NCBI GenBank assembly: GCA_903813345.2
Contig: CAIIXF020000009.1
Location: forward strand, 8,056,030 to 8,116,029
Length of the DNA stretch: 60,000 bases
Source of the DNA: Owenia fusiformis
Taxonomy: Eukaryota; Annelida; Polychaeta; Sabellida; Oweniidae
Reading direction: 5' to 3'
The notes beneath the pieces were generated by a model. The model was given only the letters and a program-made list of their open reading frames with translations. It did not search any database and was not told the DNA's origin. This document shows positions 38,901 through 46,828 of the stretch, piece by piece (the stretch's first letter is position 1; each line of letters starts with the position of its first letter). Made by a program: the position numbers and the translations under genes.

Positions 38901-41900
38901 ATAGTCTCCAGCTATATTGTTATAGTCTTCAACAATTGATGTTATAGTCTCCAGCTATATTGTTATAGTCTTCAACAATTGATGTTATAGTCTCCAGCTA
39001 AATTGTTGTTATAGTCTTCAACTATTGATGTTATAGTCTCCAGCTATATGGTTATAGTCTCCCTACGTTCTGAAAATATTTTTTTAACTTCTTGGCTCAA
39101 TCAATATTGATAAAAGTAAGCTTAAAACACTGGGAATTGACTGACCTTTCCAATGATACCTAATACACCATTAGTGAAATTCTCTATAGCCTAACTGTTA
39201 AATGGTTAAGTGTGATATACCAATGGAAAACCCATTCACATTTAATTTGATTTATACTTTCAGTCAGTGACTGCAACAGTCGTTGTGATATACCAATGGA
39301 AATACCATTCACGTTTGATTTGTTTATTCTTTCAGTCAGTGACGGCAACAGTCATTGTGATATACCAATGGAAAGACTATTCAAGTTTGATTTATACTTT
39401 CAGTCAGTGACAGCAAGAGTCATTGTGATATACCAATGGAAAGACCATTCATGTTTAATTTGATTTATACTTTCAGTCAGTGACGGCAACAGTCATTGTG
39501 ATATGCCAATGGAAAGACCATTCATGTTTAATTTGTTTATACTTTCAGTCAGTGTGATATACCAATGGAAAATCAATTCACATTTAATTTAATCTAATCT
39601 AATGCAGCAGTCGGTGTGATATACCAATGGAAAAACCATTCGCATTTAATTTGATTTATACTTTCAGTCAGTGACTGCAACAGTCATTGTGATATACCAA
39701 TGGAAAAACCATTCACATTTAATTTGATTTATACTTTCAGTCAGTGACTGCAACAGTCATTGTGATATACCAATGGAAAAACCATTCGCATTTAATTTGA
39801 TTTATACTTTCAGTCAGTGACTGCAGCAGTCGGTGTGATATACCAATGGAAAAACCATTCGCATTTAATTTGATTTATACTTGCAGTCAGTGACTGCAGC
39901 AGTCGGTGTGATATACCAATGGAAAAACCATTCACATTTAATTTGATTTATACTTGCAGTCAGTGACTGCAGCAGTCGGTGTGATATACCAATGGAAAAA
40001 CCATTCGCATTTAATTTGATTTATACTTTCAGTCAGTGACTGCAGCAGTCGGTGTGATATACCAATGGAAAACCCATTCACATTTAATTTGATCTCTACT
40101 TTCAGTCAGTGACTGCAGCAGTCGGTGTGATATACCAATGGGAAAACCATTCACATTTAATTTGATCTCTACTTTCAGTCAGTGACTGCAACAGTCATTG
40201 TGATATACCAATGGAAACACCATTCACATTTAATTTGATTTATACTTTCAGTCAGTGACTGCAGCAGTCGGTGTGATATACCAATGGAAAAACCATTCGC
40301 ATTTAATTTGATTTATACTTGCAGTCAGTGACTGCAGCAGTCGGTGTGATATACCAATGGAAAACCCATTCACATTTAATTTGATCTCTACTTTCAGTCA
40401 GTGACTGCAGCAGTCGGTGTGATATACCAATGGGAAAACCATTCACATTTAATTTGATCTCTACTTGCAGTCAGTGACTGCAGCAGTCGGTGTGATATAC
40501 CAATGGAAAAACCATTCACATTTAATTTGATCTCTACTTTCAGTCAGTGACTGCAACAGTCATTGTGATATACCAATGGAAAACCCATTCACATTTAATT
40601 TTTTATACTTGCAGTCAGTAGTCTCCAGCTATATTGTTATAGTCTTCAACTATTGATGTTATAGTCTCCAGCTATATTGTTATAGTCTTCAACAATTGAT
40701 GTTATAGTCTCCAGCTATATTGTTAATTTTTAATTTAATTTGATCTCTACTTTCAGTCAGTGACTGCAACAGTCATTGTGATATACCAATGGAAAAACCA
40801 TTCGCATTTAATTTGATTTATACTTTCAGTCAGTGACTGCAGCAGTCGGTGTGATATACCAATGGAAAAACCATTCGCATTTAATTTGATTTATACTTTC
40901 AGTCAGTGACTGCAGCAGTCGGTGTGATATACCAATGGAAAAACCATTCGCATTTAATTTGATTTATACTTGCAGTCAGTGACTGCAGCAGTCGGTGTGA
41001 TATACCAATGGAAAACCCATTCACATTTAATTTGATCTCTACTTTCAGTCAGTGACTGCAGCAGTCGGTGTGATATACCAATGGGAAAACCATTCACATT
41101 TAATTTGATCTCTACTTGCAGTCAGTGACTGCAGCAGTCGGTGTGATATACCAATGGAAAAACCATTCACATTTAATTTGATCTCTACTTTCAGTCAGTG
41201 ACTGCAGCAGTCGGTGTGATATACCAATGGAAAACCCATTCACATTTAATTTGATTTATACTTGCAGTCAGTGACTGCAGCAGTCGGTGTGATATACCAA
41301 TGGAAAACCCATTCACATTTAATTTGATCTCTACTTTCAGTCAGTGATATTTCAGTCATTGTGATATACCAATGGAAAACCCATTCACATTTAATTTTTT
41401 ATACTTGCAGTCAGTGACTGCAGCAGTCGGTGTGATATACCAATGGAAAAACCATTCGCATTTAATTTGATTTATACTTTCAGTCAGTGACTGCAACAGT
41501 CGTTGTGATATACCAATGGAAAACCCATTCACATTTAATTTTTTATACTTGCAGTCAGTGACTGCAGCAGTCGGTGTGATATACCAATGGAAAAACCATT
41601 CACATTTAATTTGATTTATATTTTCAGTCAGTGACTGCAACAGTCATTGTGATATACCAATGGAAAAACCATTCACATTTAATTTTTTATACTTGCAGTC
41701 AGTGACTGCAGCAGTCGGTGTGATATACCAATGGAAAAACCATTCACATTTAATTTGATCTCTACTTTCAGTCAGTGACTGCAACAGTCATTGTGATATA
41801 CCAATGGAAAACCCATTCACATTTAATTTTTTATACTTGCAGTCAGTGACTGCAGCAGTCGGTGTGATATACCAATGGAAAGACTATCACATTTAATTTA

Positions 41901-42076
41901 ATCTTTATTTTCAGTCAGTGACTGCAGCAGTTGCTTTCTTCTACAGCACTAAGTTATTGCTACAATGGCAGCTTTTAATCCTAGTTGTGATGAACGTACT
42001 AGGCACAATGTGTTTCTTCCTCGTGGAATGGGGCAGTGCAAGGGTCTCTCATGAAGGCTATTCTAAGATAGAATGA
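20896..42076 (+). CDS. MFSD11: MFSD11 (UNC93-like protein), complete 12-exon gene
   Basis: The joined exons 20896-20982, 29227-29291, 29706-29813, 30176-30255, 31581-31677, 34333-34515, 35302-35354, 36187-36252, 36540-36665, 36950-37182, 38468-38539 and 41915-42076 total 1332 nt, one open frame of 443 residues. Vertebrate MFSD11 is about 449 residues. All introns are GT-AG and all phases agree. The family signature is seen throughout: FTAFQTCG near residue 19, IWTAQG near 115, SGIFWAL near 136, GNLYVYFAFKG near 150, ELTFFSGVYGT near 249, GIFIGVGEILGG near 278, FLLGLGDS.FNTQ near 354, EDSAPAFALYKFVQS near 376 and FFLVEW near 427. The N-glycosylation sequon NST at 41 lies where the vertebrate protein also has one, in the first extracellular loop. 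This is an MFS-fold multi-pass membrane protein with about 12 predicted helices; its substrate is unknown. Start: the ATG is in the first exon and matches the family N-terminus. Confidence 0.96.
21195..21870. repeat. Degenerate inverted-repeat element in intron 1
   Basis: The text around 21195-21345 (catgggctttcaac, aatagtccaac) recurs inverted around 21735-21865. It is an old foldback or MITE with eroded arms. No gene is present. Confidence 0.5.
21871..22732. other. Intron 1 sequence with one small inverted repeat
   Basis: Nothing coding. Around 22527-22645 the text gagaaattaaaatgg recurs inverted as ccattttaatttctc. The arms are about 30 bases with mismatches. Confidence 0.5.
22733..23275 (+). 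repeat. Left terminal inverted repeat arm
   Basis: Pairs with 27167-27703. A 63-codon frame occurs in both arms (22798-22989 and, inverted, 27447-27638) with one residue changed. It is a shared-sequence artefact, without family resemblance. Confidence 0.9.
23317..23561. mobile_element. MITE family B copy 1 (9-bp target duplication)
   Basis: The ends catcctccgatcacaggg and, inverted, catcctcctaagcaggtg bracket 245 bp. The flanks are gttcatatc at 23308-23316 and 23562-23570. It contains a small internal hairpin (ctgtcgcaac / actgcgacag). It is nested inside the large inverted-repeat element. Confidence 0.9.
24140..24440. repeat. AGGTCA-rich repeat fragment
   Basis: Tracts such as gatttgaccttcagtgacct and aaggtcaaaa recur. 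This is a fragment of the repeat family filling 32369-33972 in intron 5. Confidence 0.65.
24521..24683. mobile_element. Short MITE with tacagt...ggtttta ends
   Basis: The left end tacagtgggacctgggttag and the right end acaggttttacttta are imperfect inverted ends. A better preserved copy lies at 59621-59794, and a lone right end at 31510-31524. Confidence 0.6.
24845..26884 (+). pseudogene. Decayed transposon-associated gene
   Basis: Conceptual pieces in several frames are in the right order to be one protein: IDSIDGFLNPF (24845 on), SLKRILEYPLSPIPWALGTPDG (from about 25180; the motif runs across two short stretches), IVYDGNALFHILPERPKTFG (from about 25336), SIKEPERIRRRV (about 25440), EADTKIILHAI (about 25710), SPDSDVFVLL (about 25793), NALPAFHSFTGCDSFSAF (about 26297) and a tail ending at 26884. 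From memory, these resemble a family of uncharacterised, repeat-associated proteins common in cnidarian and mollusc genomes; I do not know an accepted name. Frameshifts and stops break it in at least four places. Confidence 0.65.
27167..27703 (-). repeat. Right terminal inverted repeat arm
   Basis: Inverted partner of 22733-23275. It lacks a short stretch of the left arm next to a gaatttagggggg motif and has scattered substitutions. Confidence 0.9.
27891..28151. mobile_element. MITE family B copy 2 (8-bp target duplication)
   Basis: 261 bp, in opposite orientation to copy 1, with catcctcc / ggaggatg ends. The flanks are catatttg at 27883-27890 and 28152-28159. It has the same internal attggctgtcgcaac region. 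Confidence 0.9.
28422..29218. repeat. 57-bp minisatellite abutting MFSD11 exon 2
   Basis: About 14 copies of a 57-bp unit (tgcatgattatttgagtgat, then ccacgtgacaattaattg, then tatatttctgtatgtagag). The last unit runs into the polypyrimidine tract of the exon 2 acceptor (tttctgtatgttgttcttgcag). Most units carry a cacgtg E-box, and all carry caattaattg. Because 57 is a multiple of three, frames of 289 and 322 codons stay open on the minus strand; they are artefacts. Confidence 0.95.
29227..29291 (+). CDS. MFSD11: MFSD11 exon 2
   Basis: Encodes residues 30-51, the first extracellular loop with sequon N41-S-T. The acceptor is ttcttgcag|caacg and the donor acaag|gtaact. Confidence 0.93.
29706..29813 (+). 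CDS. MFSD11: MFSD11 exon 3
   Basis: Residues 51-87, including SLAIIYLTFAGANWAAPSIV (second helix). The acceptor is attttag|tttagc; the frame chooses the first of two adjacent AGs. The donor is tatct|gtaagt. Confidence 0.92.
29814..30175 (+). other. MFSD11 intron 3
   Basis: Nothing recognisable beyond the splice sites. Confidence 0.5.
30176..30255 (+). CDS. MFSD11: MFSD11 exon 4
   Basis: Residues 87-114 (LFIVSFLKPMTWALYTGSVL, then IGIGAA). The donor gcaa|gtaagta is followed, seven bases on, by a large foldback insertion. Confidence 0.93.
30263..31151. mobile_element. 889-bp foldback element in intron 4
   Basis: Arms of about 404 bp (30263-30666 and 30749-31151) are inverted and nearly identical, starting cacccttggtatacgcagct. 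The 82-bp centre holds two direct copies of a 38-bp unit containing gaaccggtccgtcttctcg. aagta flanks both ends (30258-30262 and 31152-31156), a likely 5-bp target duplication made from the splice donor itself. No coding capacity. Type unknown. Confidence 0.9.
31394..31471 (+). repeat. Intronic ~78-nt hairpin
   Basis: The arms ctccttttggtggtgtttgg (continuing gtc) and its inverted partner differ at two positions. The interior (gttgtaagaag / cttctcacagc) extends the pairing to a tiny loop. The size resembles a pre-miRNA, but small MITEs also look like this. Confidence 0.6.
31581..31677 (+). CDS. MFSD11: MFSD11 exon 5
   Basis: Residues 114-146 (IIWTAQGCFLTLNSD... and NSGIFWALMQCS). This is the most conserved cytoplasmic-loop region of the family. 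The donor is tgcag|gtaggc. Confidence 0.94.
32369..33972. mobile_element. ~1.6-kb AGGTCA-rich repeat with short inverted ends, intron 5
   Basis: Bounded by atcgcactttgaa and, inverted, ttcaaagtgcgat. The interior is built of long direct repeats: the cttgtcatcaaaattccagg box recurs near 32452, 32599, 33229, 33369 and 33826, and a ~165-bp internal duplication spans about 32844-33180. It is rich in tgacctt / aaggtca motifs. No gene. Confidence 0.65.
34333..34515 (+). CDS. MFSD11: MFSD11 exon 6
   Basis: Residues 146-207 (LLFGNLYVYFAFKGKEEVD, then TTLFIVLSSACLVGILMLF). Two donors are possible, g|gtgcca at 34509 and gccag|gtactc at 34516. Only the second keeps the frame into exon 7. Confidence 0.92.
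34516..35301 (+). other. MFSD11 intron 6
   Basis: No gene. Near 34540-34640 and 35165-35260 are copies of a dispersed low-complexity repeat (tatgtcaccacc, cattcagcattt) also seen near 23585 and 37441-37540. Confidence 0.5.
35302..35354 (+). CDS. MFSD11: MFSD11 exon 7
   Basis: Residues 207-225 (STNTDSDSPSTSGPLYAL), the acidic, poorly conserved central cytoplasmic loop. Supported by consistent phase and splice sites (tttttgcag / attaa|gtaagt). Confidence 0.82.
35355..36186 (+). other. MFSD11 intron 7
   Basis: No feature recognised. The end is AT-rich, with repeated aagaataaa motifs. Confidence 0.5.
36187..36252 (+). CDS. MFSD11: MFSD11 exon 8
   Basis: Residues 225-247 (KRSFELFRTKEILLLSVCYA, then YTG), the start of the second six-helix half. 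The acceptor is ttttcag|aaag and the donor acag|gtaatt. Confidence 0.93.
36540..36665 (+). CDS. MFSD11: MFSD11 exon 9
   Basis: Residues 247-289 (ELTFFSGVYGTSVG, GLIGIFIGVGEILG). The acceptor is gttttag|gattt and the donor ctag|gtgagc. Confidence 0.95.
36950..37182 (+). CDS. MFSD11: MFSD11 exon 10
   Basis: Residues 289-366 (GGAAFGLFGKRTNKFGRDPI, AAFYLIFINLPEDSPL, GFLLGLGDSSFNTQ). It ends in phase 0 at cag|gttaga, a weak donor. Confidence 0.95.
37183..38467 (+). other. MFSD11 intron 10
   Basis: No gene. The dispersed low-complexity repeat (acatcaccacc) lies near 37441-37540; the rest is AT-rich. Confidence 0.5.
38468..38539 (+). CDS. MFSD11: MFSD11 exon 11
   Basis: Residues 367-390 (IYSVLGFMFPEDSAPAFALY, then KFVQ). 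It is 24 codons, phase 0 at both ends. The acceptor is attccag and the donor acag|gtaagt. Confidence 0.95.
38626..39065. repeat. ~41-bp minisatellite in intron 11
   Basis: About 10-11 copies of ttatagtctccagctatatt / gttatagtcttcaactattg (one unit covers both). A 115-bp block of the same repeat sits inside the next array at 40611-40725. Confidence 0.92.
39210..41914 (+). repeat. ~73-bp array of exon 12 acceptor copies
   Basis: About 35 units, mostly about 73 bp. Each contains a polypyrimidine stretch, ttcag or tgcag, and then cagtgactgcagcag-type sequence: the 3' splice site of exon 12 plus the first 17 exon bases (TCAGTGACTGCAGCAGT). A gtgatataccaatgg segment and an atttaatttgat segment follow. 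The last unit runs straight into the real acceptor at 41914. Read in exon frame, most units give SVTAAVGVIYQWK and then a stop. Confidence 0.95.
40611..40725 (+). repeat. Block of the 41-bp minisatellite inside the exon 12 array
   Basis: About 115 bp of tagtctccagctatattg-type repeat interrupts the 73-bp array at a gcagtcag|tagtctcc junction. Its own array is 1.5 kb upstream. Confidence 0.9.
41915..42076 (+). CDS. MFSD11: MFSD11 exon 12 (terminal coding exon)
   Basis: Residues 391-443 (SVTAAVAFFYSTKLLLQWQL, then LILVVMNVLGTMCFFLVEW) and the stop TGA at 42074-42076. It covers the last two helices. Of the many acceptors in the array upstream, only this one leads into the conserved C-terminus. 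Confidence 0.95.
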   Translation, partial: SVTAAVAFFYSTKLLLQWQLLILVVMNVLGTMCFFLVEWGSARVSHEGYSKIE

Positions 42077-42466
42077 CATTCTGTAAGCATTTGTAGCATT
42101 AAAGCAACTCTACATATTTAGCTTCATAAGCTTTGATAGAGGATAGAAATGAGATATAAACATTTAGTCCTTTGGGTCAGTTGAGTCGATCATTATAGTT
42201 TAAATAATTGATTATTGAGAGGTTTTTCGATAATTTTAAAACTGCAGTATACAGTTTGAATTACTTGAATAACTGAAATTTTCAATGCACAAAAAACAGC
42301 GTTTTTACTTCTGCTCTTAAATGACAATTTACTTGTTGATAATTTTCAGGGTGAGGAAGACAGCACCATGTAAAACATTCCTGTTGCCATGACTATCACT
42401 GTGATTACTATGGAGATGATGTCAACAATTACATAACTGGATTGTGCAGCTGTGATTCCTCAGGTT

Positions 42467-42485
42467 AATAAATAGATGCAATAAA
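42467..42485 (+). terminator. Candidate polyadenylation signals of MFSD11
   Basis: Two AATAAA hexamers (42467-42472 and 42480-42485) lie about 400 bases after the stop codon, a plausible 3' UTR length. A possible 3'-UTR acceptor (attttcag, near 42350) is also visible but unproven. Confidence 0.55.
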
Positions 42486-43099
42486 CAAACAATGATGTAA
42501 TACAATTAAATGCAGTTCAATGAAATATTCTTTTATTTCCCAAGTGGGTGCAAATTTTTATTTTCACAATTTTGACAAAATTTGGGTAAAAATGCACAGA
42601 TGCCGGCCAGATCATTTTATAGTAACATAATGATCTGGCATGAATCTATGTCAAAATGTAACATCACAATCTTGTGCTATTTTGCTCATGTGGGCTGTTT
42701 CTATTGCCCACATTTTGAATGGAGGGAGTGCCAGCATATTTTCAAAATCTCCAGACAGTGCAGGACCAGCACCCACTTGTTTCAATGTTGGGGATGAAGA
42801 GATACATATTTGGGATATTATAAATGAGAAAGTTGCTCAAAAATGTTGTCTGATGTCATAAAAAGTCTCCATATAGGATTCTTGCAATGAGAAATATTAG
42901 ACAAAAGATTGAGGTCTCTTTTAATCAGAGGAATTTAACATTGCCCTAAAAGTTTAAAAAAATTCAGGGAAATAACGGAAATAAAACCTCTGATTTAGGG
43001 GACAGTTTCGCTGTCATAACTCTGATTTATGAGACATTTCGCTGTCATCCTAAGTGCTATATATTATTGGTGATTGATTGTGACAAATGACTGACGACT
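42486..43099. other. Intergenic, no gene recognised
   Basis: Short frames at 42582-42861 have no family resemblance and no splice context. Confidence 0.5.
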
Positions 43100-43400
43100 G
43101 ACGTAATGTAACTATGATAGTTAAAAATGAGTGGCAATTCATATAAATTGTATAGGAAAGAATATTGTACAGGGCGTTCATAAAGTTCTTGCAAAAATAC
43201 TCTAAAATTTTTGTTTCTCTGTCAATTTGGCTGAAATTTTCACTCAGTATACCTACACTATTCATACATTGAGACTCTTGTATGGATACCATAAGTTCCC
43301 CTAAGGTTGAATGACGAATTCCGCGAAGATCATTCTTTATTCTGCCAAAAACCCCAAAGTCAAGGGGTGCCTTGTCTGGGGAGTAGGGAGCTTGATCACG
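43100..43400 (-). pseudogene. Mariner/Tc1-like transposase remnant
   Basis: The minus strand reads APYSPDKAPLDFGVFGRIKN and then DLRGIRHSTLGELMVSIQ. This resembles the C-terminal part of mariner-type transposases around the third catalytic acidic residue (YSPDLAP.DF). The frame continues to about 43160, and the text acagggcgttcataaagttc there resembles a mariner terminal repeat. The first two catalytic residues and the N-terminal DNA-binding domain are absent. Confidence 0.65.
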
Positions 43401-43838
43401 AAGTATGGGATAAATCTAATTTTCACTTTTTCTAAATACATTCTGGTATATTATCATCAACTGTGCAGAAGTTATGTCACTCAAAATCATACAGTATCGC
43501 ATTTCTAACATGAACGACCGAGTCTACAAGCATTTTGTTAATTCAAATATTTTGATTTTGATTTTTCGTACAGTATGTGGTATCTGCATGGTTTATTTAC
43601 ATGTTGTAAGATGTTTTAAAATATGCCATTCCAGTTTGTGTACTGTGTTTCTACAGTTGGTGTGTTTCTATTATTCTCCAAAACAATGGCTCCAAATTTA
43701 TTGGGAGCTCTTCACACACGTTTGTCTGGTGTTCTTGGGATGTATTTTCTGATACAGAAAATACATAAACTATTTCTATTTCTTATCATTATTTTATTTC
43801 AATACAAGAAGAAAAGAGGGCAGTGCAATATTTAGAGG

Positions 43839-43950
43839 TTATGTCACTATCGTGGCATATATGCCCGAGGTCTCAGTGATATATAGCCCGACCTTGGGAG
43901 GGACATTGATCTCTGAGAACCGTGGGCATATGTGCCACGATAGTGACATA
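43839..43950. mobile_element. 112-bp foldback
   Basis: The ends ttatgtcactatcgtggcat and, inverted, atgccacgatagtgacataa pair with one or two mismatches, and the interior (tctcagtgat / attgatctctgaga) pairs partly. No target duplication is clear. Confidence 0.75.
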
Positions 43951-44080
43951 AACGATTTATAACATATCTATGATGATGTAGACTGGTCAGAGAGCACCAT
44001 TTTCTTATAGAATTGACAAACAAATGGTTTGAAAATGATTGAAATGAGTTTAGAAAAATTGCTCGCGCAGTTTTATCTTC

Positions 44081-44170
44081 GATTGATTGGTTATGACGTC
44101 AGTGCCTTGACCAATCAGAAAGTTAGCGGGCGCGGGCTTTTCAAAACTTATATTGGCCTGCTGTCTTGTG
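44081..44170. promoter_or_regulatory. CRE/CCAAT promoter-like cluster between the genes
   Basis: A full palindromic CRE, tgacgtca (44094-44101), lies between an inverted CCAAT box (attgg, 44086-44090) and a forward one (ccaat, 44111-44115). A gcgggcgcgggc stretch follows (44126-44137). About 60 bases later catag|gtatgt looks like a splice donor. No protein gene can be assigned to it on either strand. Confidence 0.45.
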
Positions 44171-45707
44171 TACACTTTGCACTATACATCATCATAGGTA
44201 TGTTATAATTAATTTTTATTTCATGTTTATCTGCAACAATGTAATGTTATAATGAAGTTTTATTCATATTACTAAGAAAAATTATATGTAGAAAATTCTG
44301 GTAAAAGTGGTATGTGAAGATATTTCCTTTTTTCAAAATTCTTTTTTTTATAATTTTTAGAATTTGATATTTTTGATAAATTGTAAAAAAATATTGTCAC
44401 ATTGCAACTTAATGCTGTATGAAACATACAAAAAACGTTTTGCTAAAATCAAATAGCATCTTGTATAAGTGAAAATAGATGGTGAATAATTTATTTTATT
44501 TTTTTTAAATTATTTTCACATTTGGGTATCTGCTTTTCCAAAATAATGTCAAGAATTTATAAATCGAGCCTACATGTATGTAAATATAGAGTATTTAAAT
44601 TAAAGTTATATGACTGTAGATGCATATAGAATCATTTTATCCTGACTTAAATACTCCTTTACTGTATTTTAAAGTATGTTATGAACTATGTGCTCAATAT
44701 AAAGTATATTTATGTGAAAACAAAACTATATTGGTTTTTGTTGATATTATTTCCATCTTGCTCATCATAAATAAATGGCATCTTGATTTTCTATCACCAT
44801 TCCCTGACCATGGTGATTTGAGACTTCATACTTTACAATAATGTCTAGATACACATCCCTTAGTTTTGTATATTTTATTTTCTATACTCTCAACTACTAA
44901 TAAATGGTCACTTGAAAATTCTCTTCTTTTTAACATTGGAAATCCTCACTTCAGCAAATCCAAGTGGCATTTATTTATGGTGAGCACTGTACTGATCCAA
45001 GTCGTCCAAATTGTCACAAGGGGGTGAGGTATTAATGAAATCACTCAAAACTATATCTGTATACTATTTACACTATTTATTACATTTCCATGGTTACAAC
45101 TAATAATTATTTAGACATAAAGAAATAATGAACACACATTTTGATGAACACTTAAATTTAAAGGACAATTATGCATATTTATATTCCCTAAGTAAAGAAT
45201 ACAACAACATTTTGAAATCTTAATTTAGTCTGGTGATGCTCACTCCAAAGGCAAAGTCAATTTTTATTTGTAGCCTAACACTGAACACTACCAATCTAAA
45301 ACATTAAGTGTTGTTTGTCAAACATTACTCTACAGCTGAATGCAGTGTTCTTTTAAAATCACTAAACAGTACAGCTTGAGAATCACTTCCAAGACAGTGC
45401 TGTGCAATTTGTCAAAACAGCTGCACAGCGCTGTGCTGAACTAGAACAATTGAGTGCATTATCACAGCATTGTGCAGCACTGTTGGATAAAAAATGTAAA
45501 ATACTGTTTGATAAGGTTGCAGATTGAGTGAGTATAACAAGTTCTAGAATCTGTTGGTAGTTCCGTAGTATTCTATTTTACATGATTATCTCTAAAAACA
45601 AAAATAAAGTTTCTGACATTATTGTATTTCTTAAAAACAGAGATTTGAACATATGTCTGTTTAATGTATGCTATGCTGATTCCACTCTTGTCTTGTCTAT
45701 TTCACAA
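44171..45707. other. Intergenic, no gene recognised
   Basis: AT-rich. Near 45395-45480 are several overlapping short inverted motifs (cagcgctgtgc, gtgctgtgc, cattgtgcagcactg). Reading frames are short and unconvincing. Confidence 0.5.
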
Positions 45708-45716
45708 TCAAAATAT

Positions 45717-45809
45717 ATCCTGCATACACAGGGCTCCAAAATCCAGAATATCTTCTTTCTTTTTAGGGAAGAAGGAGGTACGGATTCTGGACACCTGCTT
45801 AGGAGGATG
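45717..45809. mobile_element. MITE family B copy 3, internally deleted (9-bp target duplication)
   Basis: Only 93 bp. The left end (cctgcatacacagggctcc) and right end (ggacacctgcttaggaggat) are joined after loss of about 150 bp of interior. The flanks are tcaaaatat at 45708-45716 and 45810-45818. Confidence 0.85.
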
Positions 45810-45818
45810 TCAAAATAT

Positions 45819-46606
45819 GACATACTTCATTTTAATTTTGAACTTTCTTAAGGCATATTTTCCATAAATGCATGTTTATGTTACCCTTCAACACTGATGT
45901 TACAGTTTATATGTTGATGTCACACTTCATCACCTGGTGTTACACTTTAACATCCAGTGTAACACTTTACCATATGCAACATGAATATACTGAATAACAC
46001 TCAGTCATATAGAGAACTTTGGTCATGTGTTGTCGTATTATATAATATACAAACAAATATAGTTGATTTCCTTTTTACAGAGTTCAAGTTAACTATTTAA
46101 ATATTTTTTTTAAATGCAATATGTACACTTTTCAGGGATATGCAATCCCAAATAAGCTAATAAAATAATGGTGTCAACTGCCAAATTAGGTCATGTAGGT
46201 TAGGGTATTAAAACAATATAAAATTGATTGGCTTGAAAAGTCAAGTATTAAAAAGAATAAAATTTGAAATTATATATTTAACAACATCAAGTTACTTGAC
46301 AATAGTTGAATAGCCCAAATGACACAATGACATCTCACAAAACAAATTTTTAAATAAATACATACTTTAAAACATTTACTATCTTAATCATCAATAACTA
46401 TGTTAAAATGTTTTAAAATAAACATGTACAGTATTACAATTTGTCATTTCTGTTTGATATTTCTTTGCAGTCTAGCGCACAGACCCAAAAATTAACTGTC
46501 CCACATCAAACTGGCCCATAGACCATTAAGACATGTTTGGGGCTGAGTTGTAGACTAATTATGAAATCATTATATTCACTTATTTAGCTTTTAGTTTTTT
46601 TTTCTT
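45819..46606. other. Intergenic, no gene recognised
   Basis: AT-rich. Near 45884-45970 a short degenerate repeat (tgttacactttaacatcc) is visible. Confidence 0.45.
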
Positions 46607-46639
46607 TTTATTTATATAGATTTCTAATAAATATTTATT
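46607..46639 (-). terminator. Candidate polyadenylation signals of the tolloid-like gene
   Basis: AATAAA on the minus strand at 46607-46612 and 46634-46639, about 190-220 bases past the stop codon. Confidence 0.5.
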
Positions 46640-46828
46640 TCCATTTAAAGTATTTCACTCATCGGGTGGGGAGTGTTCGATTATCATTCAAATGGCCCCA
46701 CTATTCTATGGCCCCTTATATAATAAGAGCTACAATACTGAGACAGGCCCCTTATATCAATGACAACAATACTGAGAGGCTGGTGATATTACTATGTACA
46801 TATTGACTGTTTATATTGACAGTTTATA

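Noticed and set aside
39210-41914. CRISPR-like regular array
   Set aside because: The whole unit is repeated without unique spacers, the unit contains a eukaryotic splice site, and the locus is an animal intron.
44620-44841. 73-codon frame downstream of the CRE/CCAAT cluster
   Set aside because: AT-rich composition, no family resemblance and no supporting splice structure.
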